This document shows, in pieces, positions 1 to 7,069 of a DNA stretch of 21,667 nucleotides. Location: NCBI GenBank assembly GCA_029879555.1, contig JAOUQB010000006.1, forward strand, positions 1-21,667, read 5' to 3'. Position numbers and translations under genes: made by a program. The DNA comes from Nitrospirota bacterium (GTDB lineage: Bacteria; Nitrospirota; Nitrospiria; Nitrospirales; UBA8639). Each line of letters starts with the position of its first letter. Positions within the stretch are counted from its first letter, which is position 1. Below the pieces are notes generated by a model, which saw only the letters and a list, made by a program, of their open reading frames with translations, had not been told where the DNA came from and did not search any database.

Positions 1-4
1 TTGG

Positions 5-826
5 TCACGTAATTCCGATTTCCGACTGCGAGTAAAAAAAGCGCTCAGGCCCGCCACGATCGAAATGGCCATCCTGCGACTTATTTTGTATACAAGACCA
101 GTGAAAACGGGCAATATCATCTGGGAAATCCCTGCGTTGTCGCACACACTGCTCCCAACGTTGGATCACCTCCAGACATTCGGACTCCGGAATACGGTGT
201 CGTGCATGGTTTCCGTAAAAATGTACGAAAATGTCATCCTGGCTGCGACATTTGGGATGGCTTTGGAGATTCTGGACATAGTGGATGCGATGAAAATCTT
301 CCGGATATTGTCGTAAGACTTCAAGAATAGCCTCTTGCTCTCCAATTCCGTTCCAAACCTCGCCGCTTGAAATGAACTGCTTCTGGGCATAAGAGGTTTC
401 GAGCAAATCTCGCGACCAGCGAGAATTACGAACCATGAAAACGCCCGTGTTCAAACGCATCGCCTCAAGACTGTGTTCGGTAGTCCAACCCAAGGGTTGG
501 AGATAGGCGACAGGGCATTGCGCAACCACGTCAAAGCGTGCATCACAAAAATTACGCAAGTCAAATGATGTATTGAAGACAAGCGTATCGCTGTCTGCCC
601 ACACAACCCATCGATGGTCTTCCAACGCGCGTAGGATGGCTGGCACTTTGGCCCAGGAAGCCGGTCGGTCCGGGTTGACAGGTACCTCATCTATGAAGTT
701 ATACCCGTGGTGTTCGCAGTACCACCGATGATTTTCAATCGCCATTGGCCCCAGACGTTCATATTTCAAGGTGAGATTCACTCGCGGAACAGTATTGAAT
801 GTGATGAGCGCGATATCAGATCGCAT
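5..826 (-). CDS. GT34-like (GMA12/MNN10-type) glycosyltransferase
   Basis: The 273-residue protein resembles the galactosyl/mannosyl transferase family GMA12/MNN10, which transfers a hexose from a nucleotide sugar. A beta-strand runs into the metal-binding DxD motif WADSDTLVFN (residues 76-85; Asp78 and Asp80), preceded by KVPAIL (60-65). Family-like elements follow: NTGVFMVRNS (126-135), an EQEAI segment (163-167) and a late His-containing FVHFYG (200-205). There is no signal peptide or membrane helix, so a cytoplasmic enzyme is likely. The ATG at 826 is preceded by a purine-rich GGAAGGG. It lies 126 bp downstream of the P47-like genes on the same strand and may be co-transcribed, but no promoter or terminator in the gap settles this. 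Donor and acceptor sugars cannot be read from the sequence. The family call is by motif recognition; the exact CAZy family is uncertain. Confidence 0.75.
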   Translation of the reverse strand: MRSDIALITFNTVPRVNLTLKYERLGPMAIENHRWYCEHHGYNFIDEVPVNPDRPASWAKVPAILRALEDHRWVVWADSDTLVFNTSFDLRNFCDARFDVVAQCPVAYLQPLGWTTEHSLEAMRLNTGVFMVRNSRWSRDLLETSYAQKQFISSGEVWNGIGEQEAILEVLRQYPEDFHRIHYVQNLQSHPKCRSQDDIFVHFYGNHARHRIPESECLEVIQRWEQCVRQRRDFPDDIARFHWSCIQNKSQDGHFDRGGPERFFYSQSEIGIT

Positions 827-952
827 GCATCCCTTCCGGCCACCACAAGGTCAGCCCCCTTCCCGCTGCAGTCGGGTCGTAACCTTGACCCAGGCGACTA
901 ATAATAGATGATCTGCGCCGGCGGGTCCGGGTCGTCTTGCCGTTTCACTTGG

Positions 953-2344
953 TTAGGCGAATGATGGATTCCCACCTAGTTGCAGAGAACTGTTGAGCCC
1001 TGCGGTCGTAAGCGCAAAGTCTTTCGAATCTGGCCAGATAATGGCGGCCGAGGCGTTCAACACCAAATCGCCAATCGCAGGAGCGTCACCGTTCCCAACA
1101 TCTTCAATTATCGTCGTCGTCAACGCCATCACGCCAGCGGCCAAACCGATAATCATTGCAATGACAGGGATCGCAGCTCCTGCCGTTACAACAATGGCGA
1201 TTGCAGTTGCAATCAGGGCGACAAGCCCGAGGATCTCCTCCGTGATCTCGATACCGGGATCTTTCGTCGTCCAATGAGCGGGCGGAACGGTTCGGGTCGG
1301 TTCATAGCCCAGGGTCTGCGTGCCATCAGGTTTATTAATTAGCTTTATTGCTAGGAAATTTTGCGTCCGACACCAAGCATAAATGCCTGGCGATACATCC
1401 GCTTTCGTCAACACCTCCATTTGCAACTCTTCACCGTCGATAGTCACACTGAGTTCTTGGACAGTTGCAGTGTAAGGGTCCTTGTCCTTGGGATGCACCG
1501 TAAACCTGATACCCTGATGCGCATTCAGTATGCTGTCCCCACTAGCGCTAATTTTGTAATCGGCCGGTTTCGACCCATCGAAAACCTGAGGCATTAAGGG
1601 CAGAATCAATTCGCTCAACATGCGATTTCTGGAAATCAGCAACCCCGCACGTTCCCTGTCGGGAATTAATTTCGGAGATGCTTGCTGGATGAGCCCGGCC
1701 GATGGTCGGTGACCGGTCATACACAAAACCGCCAATACTCCATCATCTGCACCAAAGTCGCTGTAGGCATAAGAAACATCTGTAGGTTGCATCCACTGGA
1801 ATGCGCCTTTGTCGGCCACTCGATTGAGATCCACCGTGGCAAATACGTGATCAAAACTGTCGAGATTTTCGTTTAACCAAAGGGCAAGCAGTTCCCGAAA
1901 GGCAGCCTTGCCAATGAAAGACAATTTTTGTTGCTGTTGGTAAACAATCTGCCAAATAGTGACAATGGATTCATCAACGCTCGCAGGTTTTGTGCGGACA
2001 CGTAAATGATGACTGCTCTTGCCTGTTGGATCCTTTTGGTGCAAAAAATTAAGACGAACATCGACCAGTGCCGTAGCATTAATAACCTTATCCGTATTTC
2101 CTGGCGAGTGAATCTCGGCTGTCTGAATTGGAATCTGCAATCGCACAATTTCACCGCTGCCCCCGGATATAAGTTGCCAATCCCCAAATGTTCCGGTTGC
2201 AGACACTGCATCATCTGGGTCCGCCACATCGAATGACTTAGGCGAACTTCCTGCCTTAATGATTGCAGCATTCACATCGCCGATGTGAATGCCGAACACA
2301 GTATCCCAGCCATACGTATCAGCCGTATCAATGATGCCTTTCAT
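953..2344 (-). CDS. P47-like TULIP-family protein (paralogue 1)
   Basis: The 463-residue protein shares the signature of Clostridium P47 proteins (TULIP superfamily, tubular lipid-binding fold). It has an N-terminal YGWDTVFGI (11-19), then VNAAI and SSPKSF, a FGDWQLISGGSG block (53-64) followed by an IPI strand, WLNENLDSFDHVFATVDLN (156-174) and WMQPTDVSYAYSD (184-196). The same elements in the same order occur in the next two genes upstream. Residues about 369-410 are strongly hydrophobic and Ala/Ile/Val-rich. The C-terminus returns to a polar beta-like segment with WPDSKDFALTTAGLNSSLQL (437-456). No N-terminal signal peptide is seen. It is third in a leftward cluster, 58 bp after paralogue 2; its ribosome binding site is weak. 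In characterised clostridia, P47 and OrfX accompany neurotoxins and probably bind lipid; function here is unknown. Confidence 0.82.
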   Translation of the reverse strand: MKGIIDTADTYGWDTVFGIHIGDVNAAIIKAGSSPKSFDVADPDDAVSATGTFGDWQLISGGSGEIVRLQIPIQTAEIHSPGNTDKVINATALVDVRLNFLHQKDPTGKSSHHLRVRTKPASVDESIVTIWQIVYQQQQKLSFIGKAAFRELLALWLNENLDSFDHVFATVDLNRVADKGAFQWMQPTDVSYAYSDFGADDGVLAVLCMTGHRPSAGLIQQASPKLIPDRERAGLLISRNRMLSELILPLMPQVFDGSKPADYKISASGDSILNAHQGIRFTVHPKDKDPYTATVQELSVTIDGEELQMEVLTKADVSPGIYAWCRTQNFLAIKLINKPDGTQTLGYEPTRTVPPAHWTTKDPGIEITEEILGLVALIATAIAIVVTAGAAIPVIAMIIGLAAGVMALTTTIIEDVGNGDAPAIGDLVLNASAAIIWPDSKDFALTTAGLNSSLQLGGNPSFA

Positions 2345-2402
2345 ATTTGCCCATCTTTCAACGATTTGTCATGAAGTGAACAACAAGTTTAGGCGCTTCG
2401 AC

Positions 2403-4016
2403 TCACACACGATGATCAAGCCCAAACTGTAATGCCCCGTTCAGCTCTGCAGAGACCAGGGTGTATCCCGGTACGCCTGCTGGCCACATGGTAGCCTTGC
2501 CTAAAGCGTCATCAGTGAGGTTTGTGACCTTTAGCATGCTTTGATAGTCGCCCCGCGCAGCTGCCTCAACAATTGGCATGATTGCAGACGGTATGCCGAA
2601 TGCTGCTGCACCCAGGCCGGCAAATTTTGCAACGGAAAAACACGTTGCGGCAAATTGTGAGACCTCTGCAGGCGTTCCCGCAACAAGCCCCCTTAAAGCC
2701 GTGACGGTTGCCTGGTTCATCGCCTGCGCGGACTCGGCGCCTTCGGCAGTCACGGTTCCAATCGCGGAAGTGCTCTCTCCAGCAGCCTCTGCGGCTTCAG
2801 CTGCGGCTTGGGCGGCTTCTTGCACGGCTTTAGAGGCAGCCTTGCCCACCCCGGCCCCAATACCACCCACAACGCTGAGCACAAGCGCTACGACACTGAT
2901 AACGATTTCGGCAATCCGCAGGCCCTGGCCAACTTCTACAGACCCTGACCCGCTTTGGCTCACCACCATTAGGTCAAGTATGTCGTTTGTGGCATCAAAC
3001 GACAGAGTCGATGCCCCCTCGTAATTGAGATGTACAGTAATACCCGGTGAGTATTCGAACGTCGCGTCAGTCATGCCAATCTGAAGTTCCGTCTCGTTCA
3101 CTGCGATCGAGTATTTTCGAGCATCTATCGTTGGGTTGACGATTTTACCGTTGTCCAGCTTCGTATCCCTCAGTGTCACCGGTTGGATATTGGTGATACG
3201 AGTGCCGTCATTGTCTATTTTGAAATATTCCGATGATTTCTCGTTTGGGATGCCGTCGAACATCATCGGCATGGCGTCCAGCATCATATGCTTCAGAAAC
3301 TTTTCCGATGAAATGACAAAACCCGCCTTTTTGTCTGCGGGAATCGCAAATGGTGACACCTGAAACTCGAGACCGGCGACATTAGTGTTCCCATCGATCA
3401 GACACATCACGGCGAACACGCTGTTATCCAGCGTCGCCCCGGTAGACGGTTCAGCCACCGCGTACCCGGTATGGGATGGCCGCAACCAATTTAGTCCCTC
3501 CACCGAGAACTCGGCATTAAAATCAACAACAGCGAAGGTATGATTAAAATCCTGCAGGTTATTATTCAGCCAATCCTGCAGCAATTGCCTTAGTGCGGCG
3601 TCCGCCAGGAAGTTCGACTGTGCCGGTTGTAAGCTTTCAACTGACGCGGGCAATGTCACCGATGCGGTGGGCGCTGTCTGAAGTACTAAGGCCTGACTAT
3701 TCGGGGCGTTGGGCTGGGGTAGAAAATTCGCTCGAACAAGTACCGTTGCCGTTGCAGACGCAATAGGATAATCGGTACCCTGAACAGTAACCGTGCCGCT
3801 CGTTACGGGCAGCATCATCATGATGTCTGCCCCGGATCCGCCGGTCGACAGCGCCCACTGCCCGAAACTTCCTGAAACGGACGCGCTATTGTCTGGAGCG
3901 ACCTGCGTAAATGAAGTTGGCGAGGACCCCTGTTGGACAATGGAGTCGTTGACGTCCTTATACGTAATCGCTGTAACAGTATCCCAGCCCATGGTATCGA
4001 CAATGTTATTAGCCAT
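2403..4016 (-). CDS. P47-like TULIP-family protein (paralogue 2, Ala-rich insertion)
   Basis: The 537-residue protein is the longest of the three paralogues. It carries MGWDTV (9-14), DVNDSIVQQGSSPTSF, FGQWALSTGGSG (51-62) followed by a LPV strand, WLNNNLQDFNHTFAVVDFN (149-167) and NWLRPSHTGYAVAE (from 176), each matching the P47 pattern. Residues about 365-480 hold a hydrophobic helix (EIVISVVALVLSVVGG), then a long Ala-rich, probably helical stretch (about 392-435) and another small-residue hydrophobic helix (about 455-482). The C-terminus, WPAGVPGYTLVSAELNGALQ (511-530), matches the end of paralogue 1. The start is well supported: AAGGAG lies at 4024-4029, five bases further from the ATG than 4021 and overlapping the stop codon of the gene before it. 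The 11-bp gap indicates one operon with paralogue 3. No signal peptide is visible. Confidence 0.82.
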   Translation of the reverse strand: MANNIVDTMGWDTVTAITYKDVNDSIVQQGSSPTSFTQVAPDNSASVSGSFGQWALSTGGSGADIMMMLPVTSGTVTVQGTDYPIASATATVLVRANFLPQPNAPNSQALVLQTAPTASVTLPASVESLQPAQSNFLADAALRQLLQDWLNNNLQDFNHTFAVVDFNAEFSVEGLNWLRPSHTGYAVAEPSTGATLDNSVFAVMCLIDGNTNVAGLEFQVSPFAIPADKKAGFVISSEKFLKHMMLDAMPMMFDGIPNEKSSEYFKIDNDGTRITNIQPVTLRDTKLDNGKIVNPTIDARKYSIAVNETELQIGMTDATFEYSPGITVHLNYEGASTLSFDATNDILDLMVVSQSGSGSVEVGQGLRIAEIVISVVALVLSVVGGIGAGVGKAASKAVQEAAQAAAEAAEAAGESTSAIGTVTAEGAESAQAMNQATVTALRGLVAGTPAEVSQFAATCFSVAKFAGLGAAAFGIPSAIMPIVEAAARGDYQSMLKVTNLTDDALGKATMWPAGVPGYTLVSAELNGALQFGLDHRV

Positions 4017-4023
4017 ATGGGTT

Positions 4024-4029
4024 CTCCTT
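4024..4029 (-). promoter_or_regulatory. Ribosome binding site of P47-like paralogue 2
   Basis: AAGGAG on the minus strand, placed a few bases before the ATG at 4016 and overlapping the stop codon of the preceding gene. It supports tight translational linkage within the cluster. Confidence 0.65.
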
Positions 4030-5326
4030 AAGTTAAGTTTCCACGCATATATAGGCTAGTAGCTAGCCCCCCCTCTGTAGGGGTAAATCCTGTACGGCCC
4101 AGCCAGCCCACAACTTTGGGCGCATAAGTCACTATTGCTGTTGCACTTCCCAACTGCGCAATTCCCCCACCCAGCTCGCTGCTGATCGCCGCGACAGTTA
4201 TTTGTAATATGATCTCGGCAATGCCGCCGGCAAGATCCAACAAGTGGTCGTACCAGGGAATATGAGTCTGTTTATGAAACACCGGTTGGCCGACGGTAGC
4301 AAACTTGAAGGTCTTGTCGGTCATGGAAAAACTGATACCCATCGTGGAACTCGCCTGAAAATCCATGGTGATGTCCATTCCCATGCTGCACTGCCCAGAG
4401 AGACTCAGTGCGATGTGTGTATCTTGAACGATGGCGGACAATACGTTGACTGAAGGGGTGTACGTTTCACCCGCGGCACTCACAGATTTCAGATTGAAAG
4501 GCTTGGCCAGCAGTACACCTTCTGTACCCACACCGGGAATTGTGCCCTCTGTGAACGATGAAGCCGGAATGTTGAATGATTTCGCCAAACCGGGTATCAA
4601 CACATTCTGCAAAAAAACATGCTCCGACACGGCCAGGGCGGCAGTCGGGCCGGAGGCCAGCAGAGTCGGATCGATATGACGAGGTAGTTGGGTAATGTCC
4701 CTGCTATCGTTTACACACAATATCGCTAGCATTTGCGCACCAGTACCCACAACGTCAGCGTAGGCATAGGCCATTTTGCTTGGCTGCAGCCACTTCGTAT
4801 TCGCAACTTCCAAGGGGTTTATCGAAGCAAATTCAAAGGATATTTTGTCCGCGTTCTGGACAAGCACTGTGGCGACAGCCGTGCCAATCACGGTTTCCTG
4901 AAGCAAGGTCAGTGTGGATTTGGGGGGTGCAATGACTTTATTGAAGGACACGACACCCTCGCCGGTGTTCGTGGTTGTATGATCACCAACCGACTTGAAA
5001 TGAAAAACAAGATGAGAACTGGTTGGCTTGGCCGGGTCAGGTAGAAATTGCAAAGACACGGTCAGCAAAACAGCGATTCCTGAAACATCGAGCGTTTTCG
5101 AAGAGCCTGGCATTTGCAGGGTTCCGCTCACGAGCGGAATTTTTAGCTGCAGCAGGTTGCCCGAGCCGCCAGGGACTATTTCCCAAGAACCAAACTCCCC
5201 ACTTCCCTGAAAGCCCTTCTCCTCCAATTGGAACGTCTCAACATACTTCGCAGACACGTTCTTCAATGCGGTGTTTACATGAGCAATATCGGTAACAAAT
5301 ACCACGTCCCAACCGAAAGTCTTCAT
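4028..5326 (-). CDS. P47-like TULIP-family protein (paralogue 3, first gene of cluster)
   Basis: The 432-residue protein is the first gene of the leftward P47-like cluster and the one closest in layout to clostridial P47. It has FGWDVVF (4-10), VNTALK, FGSWEIVPGGSG (45-56) followed by a KIPLVSG strand, then a VSGIAVLLTVSLQFLPD strand pair and WLQPSKMAYAYAD (179-191). From memory, clostridial P47 begins with a Tyr-Gly-Trp-Asp motif and has a similar Trp..Gly-Gly-Ser block. A hydrophobic helical stretch lies at about 363-400, and the C-terminus (GFTPTEGGLATSLYMRGNL) aligns loosely with the ends of the other two. There is no signal peptide. The ATG at 5326 has a GGGGAG sequence about nine bases upstream. 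No neurotoxin, NTNH or HExxH zinc protease gene is visible in the window, so the clostridial toxin role cannot be transferred. Confidence 0.83.
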   Translation of the reverse strand: MKTFGWDVVFVTDIAHVNTALKNVSAKYVETFQLEEKGFQGSGEFGSWEIVPGGSGNLLQLKIPLVSGTLQMPGSSKTLDVSGIAVLLTVSLQFLPDPAKPTSSHLVFHFKSVGDHTTTNTGEGVVSFNKVIAPPKSTLTLLQETVIGTAVATVLVQNADKISFEFASINPLEVANTKWLQPSKMAYAYADVVGTGAQMLAILCVNDSRDITQLPRHIDPTLLASGPTAALAVSEHVFLQNVLIPGLAKSFNIPASSFTEGTIPGVGTEGVLLAKPFNLKSVSAAGETYTPSVNVLSAIVQDTHIALSLSGQCSMGMDITMDFQASSTMGISFSMTDKTFKFATVGQPVFHKQTHIPWYDHLLDLAGGIAEIILQITVAAISSELGGGIAQLGSATAIVTYAPKVVGWLGRTGFTPTEGGLATSLYMRGNLT

Positions 5327-5411
5327 CTCTTATTCTCCCCAAGCCTCAGCGGCCTCGGTTTCCATTCGAAATAATCAGTTATGCTCTATGAGTGTGCTTT
5401 TGCTTCAGTTT
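5327..5411. other. Gap between short ORF and P47-like cluster
   Basis: These 85 bp between the stop of the short ORF and the first P47-like start contain no recognisable terminator. No clear promoter is seen either. Transcription from the promoter at 5752-5780 could therefore run through into the cluster, but this is inference. Confidence 0.3.
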
Positions 5412-5636
5412 CTACGCAGTTGAAACAATCATTCTGGAAGGAAAGGACGTTGGCGCTTTACTGTGTGGGACCCTTGTGATTGTGTGCCGTAGGGGATCGC
5501 GGTTTGTAGGTATAAGGGGGTTGCCTCTATTGGAACCCTGGAGACGGCTGGGCATATGCTCTTTGCGGAGTGGGTTGGGTGAAGCGGGGCGCATACTACA
5601 AGGTGGCCTTAAACGCTGAGTGAGAAAGTCCTTCAT
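5412..5636 (-). CDS. Short ORF (74 codons) with PEP-CTERM-gene-like N-terminus; possibly a truncated gene remnant
   Basis: Starting at the ATG at 5636, the product begins MKDFLTQRLRPPCS. This closely matches MKDFFTQRLIPPCC at the start of the PEP-CTERM protein encoded at 7070-7864. Similarity fades after about 25-30 residues, and the remainder (Pro/Arg/Ser-rich, no hydrophobic segment) resembles nothing I know. An AAGGAG at 5646-5651, nine bases before the ATG, is also shared with the other copy. The ORF lacks the signal peptide, core and PEP-CTERM tail of its relative. It could be a deletion remnant of a second PEP-CTERM gene, or a translated leader for the P47-like genes 85 bp downstream. 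The reading frame can be extended upstream to 5780, but the internal ATG has the better ribosome binding site. Confidence 0.4.
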   Translation of the reverse strand: MKDFLTQRLRPPCSMRPASPNPLRKEHMPSRLQGSNRGNPLIPTNRDPLRHTITRVPHSKAPTSFPSRMIVSTA

Positions 5637-5772
5637 GGGGATTGACTCCTTTTTGAAATAGAACGTTTTGGATAATGGCAGAGTTGCTGCCCTCCCCTCC
5701 CTGGCGTGTGTCGCTCTCGTGTTCGGTAAGGGCGTTCTTGAAGCGTCGAGAACTATAAGACTACGTTCTAGG
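5590..5772 (-). repeat. Leader repeat, copy A (upstream of P47-like cluster)
   Basis: This direct repeat, in the same orientation, matches 7818-8002. Shared exact words keep a constant offset of 2228: AAACGCTGAGTGA (5611-5623 and 7839-7851), TCCTTCATGGG (5629-5639 and 7857-7867) and AATGGCAGAGT (5674-5684 and 7902-7912). TTCTAGG (5766-5772 and 7996-8002) lies near the far edge. The repeat spans the first codons, the ribosome binding site and the -10 region. Weaker similarity continues to about 5560. Confidence 0.75.
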
Positions 5773-5780
5773 AAGGTCAA
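5752..5780 (-). promoter_or_regulatory. Sigma70-like promoter reading toward short ORF and P47-like cluster
   Basis: On the minus strand TTGACC (5775-5780) and TATAGT (5752-5757) are separated by exactly 17 bp, close to the sigma70 consensus. It lies about 115 bp before the short ORF start and is the best promoter visible upstream of the P47-like genes. In leader copy B the region beyond 8002 is replaced by insertion-sequence DNA, so the TTGACC box is not shared. Confidence 0.5.
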
Positions 5781-5850
5781 GCGCCCCGGTCTCGTCGATC
5801 TGGTGATGCTCGACGCATAGAGAGGACGGCGGTGGCCTCTCGACCCATCG

Positions 5851-5867
5851 TCCCCCTCAAAGGGGGA
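5851..5867. other. Perfect 7-bp hairpin
   Basis: TCCCCCT and AGGGGGA pair perfectly around a CAA loop. It stands about 18 bp outside the inferred left end of the first insertion sequence and upstream of the promoter at 5752-5780. No T-run follows, so it is not a typical intrinsic terminator. Role unknown. Confidence 0.4.
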
Positions 5868-5901
5868 TGGAAAGCGGAAGGGATGGCCTGGCTGTCATAT
5901 C

Positions 5902-6811
5902 TCAAGGGAAGGAAACTGACTCGAATTGGTCAGGGCACATTTGGTCATTATCCGAATGCCACCGTTGACAATTGGAAAAGACTTCAATGTAGTGAAACAG
6001 ATCCGTTTGAGCCTCGGCTCGGGTCCGGTAGTAAGCCCGATACACCCGCTCCCGTTTCAAGGTCGCAAAGAAATTTTCGGCCACCGCATTGTCAAAGCAA
6101 TTCCCGGCTCTGCTCATGCTGCATTGAAGGCCGTGAGCTTTGAGCAAATCCTGGAACTCCTGGCTGGCATATTGACTGCCGCGATCGCTGGGAATGGATG
6201 AGGCCGGGATTCGTGGCCCGTGGGCCTAACGCCATCCTGAGAGCATCTAACACTTGGTTACGTTGGAGTCGAGAGTTCGTACACCAGCCTACGACTTTGC
6301 GGGAATACAAGTCGAGAATGACGGCGAGATACAGCCAACCCTCGCCCGTAAGGATATAGGTGATGTCATTCACCCACCGTTGATTCGGGACGGTGGCTGT
6401 AAAGCCTTGCTTCAGCCGTTTGGGAGCCACCGGCAGCGTTCGACCGCTGTTCGTCGTTGGTCAAAACCGTCGTTTGGGAATCCCATGAAGTCCAGCATTC
6501 TACATTAAGCAGGCAACTCGGTTCCGCCCGCAAGCAAACCCTCGATCACGCAGTTCGGCCCTGATCCGCAAAATGCCATAGGTCCCCATACTCTTCGCAT
6601 GACTGGTACGAATTTCGGCTAAGAGTTTCCGGTTCTCACATGACCTTCGACTATCAGGCCGTTGTCGCCAGGCGTAGTACCCACTAGCCGAGACCCTAAG
6701 AACCCGGCACATCAGCCGAATGGGATAGGCGGCCCGATGCCGCGCTATGCACTGAAACCGCGTTTCGATTCCTTGGCAAAGTACGCCGCCGCATCGCGTA
6801 AAAAATCCCAT
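5902..6811 (-). pseudogene. IS3-family transposase orfB remnant (element 1)
   Basis: This is an rve-type DDE integrase in pieces. The first piece has an HTH_21-like start (RAAYPIRLMCRVLRVSASGY) and GTYGILRIRAELRDRGF. Two in-frame stops follow at about 6484-6502, after VACLM and after a GIPKRRF segment. The same frame then resumes with PNQRWVNDITYI (first catalytic Asp) and LYLAVILDLYSRKVVGW. A frameshift near 6190 falls in the second catalytic motif, so HSDRGSQY is only readable by changing frame. The last piece, in another frame, has SRAGNCFDNAVAENFFATLK (catalytic Glu) and a C-terminal FHYIEVFSNCQRWHS. Normal length would be about 280-300 residues. Confidence 0.8.
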
Positions 6812-6816
6812 TCTCG

Positions 6817-7014
6817 CTACACTCGGCCCAATTCACGTTTCAAGCGAACCAGTTCTTCATCACGAGCAAAGCCGTGGCCCCGGAAAGGCTTTGGACCCGT
6901 CCCAGTGGCCTCCTTACGCCATCGCCGGAGCATACTCTCATTCAAGCCAAGGTCCTGCCTGACTGGCCAGCCGCAGGGCTTATTCTTTGAATTGTTTGGT
7001 GTAGCGTTGCCCAC
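6817..7014 (-). pseudogene. IS3-family transposase orfA remnant (element 1)
   Basis: The recognisable part is GLNESMLRRWRKEATGTGPK, then DEELVRLKRELGRV, typical of orfA of IS3-like elements (helix-turn-helix then leucine zipper). A TAG at 6817-6819 interrupts the zipper; the frame resumes with DFLRDAAAYFAKESKRGFSA before the normal orfA end. The N-terminal helix-turn-helix is in another frame (QRYTKQFKE, then a stop), so a frameshift lies near 6950. Not functional. Confidence 0.7.
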
Positions 7015-7069
7015 ACCACCTCATGGAAGCGGTCAATTTTCGCCTATTGTATAGCCAAGCCCTTACACC

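Larger units (their letters stand above)
5885..7061 (-). mobile_element. Decayed IS3-family insertion sequence (element 1)
   Basis: This remnant of about 1.18 kb has IS3-type orfA and orfB reading leftward, both broken. Imperfect inverted ends can be seen: GGCCTGGCTGT at 5885-5895 against GGCTTGGCTAT on the minus strand at 7051-7061. Nine of these eleven positions agree. The right end lies only about nine bases beyond the stop codon of the PEP-CTERM gene. Multiple stops and frame changes show the element is inactive. Exact ends and target duplication are uncertain. Confidence 0.7.

Noticed and set aside
2578..3024. Plus-strand Ala/Ser/Pro-rich frame of 148 codons
   Set aside because: It mirrors the Ala-rich segment of P47-like paralogue 2 on the opposite strand; low complexity explains the long frame.
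953..5326. Botulinum-like toxin locus
   Set aside because: Only P47-like proteins are present. No zinc-protease HExxH chain, binding domain or NTNH-like gene occurs in the window, so a neurotoxin claim is not supported.
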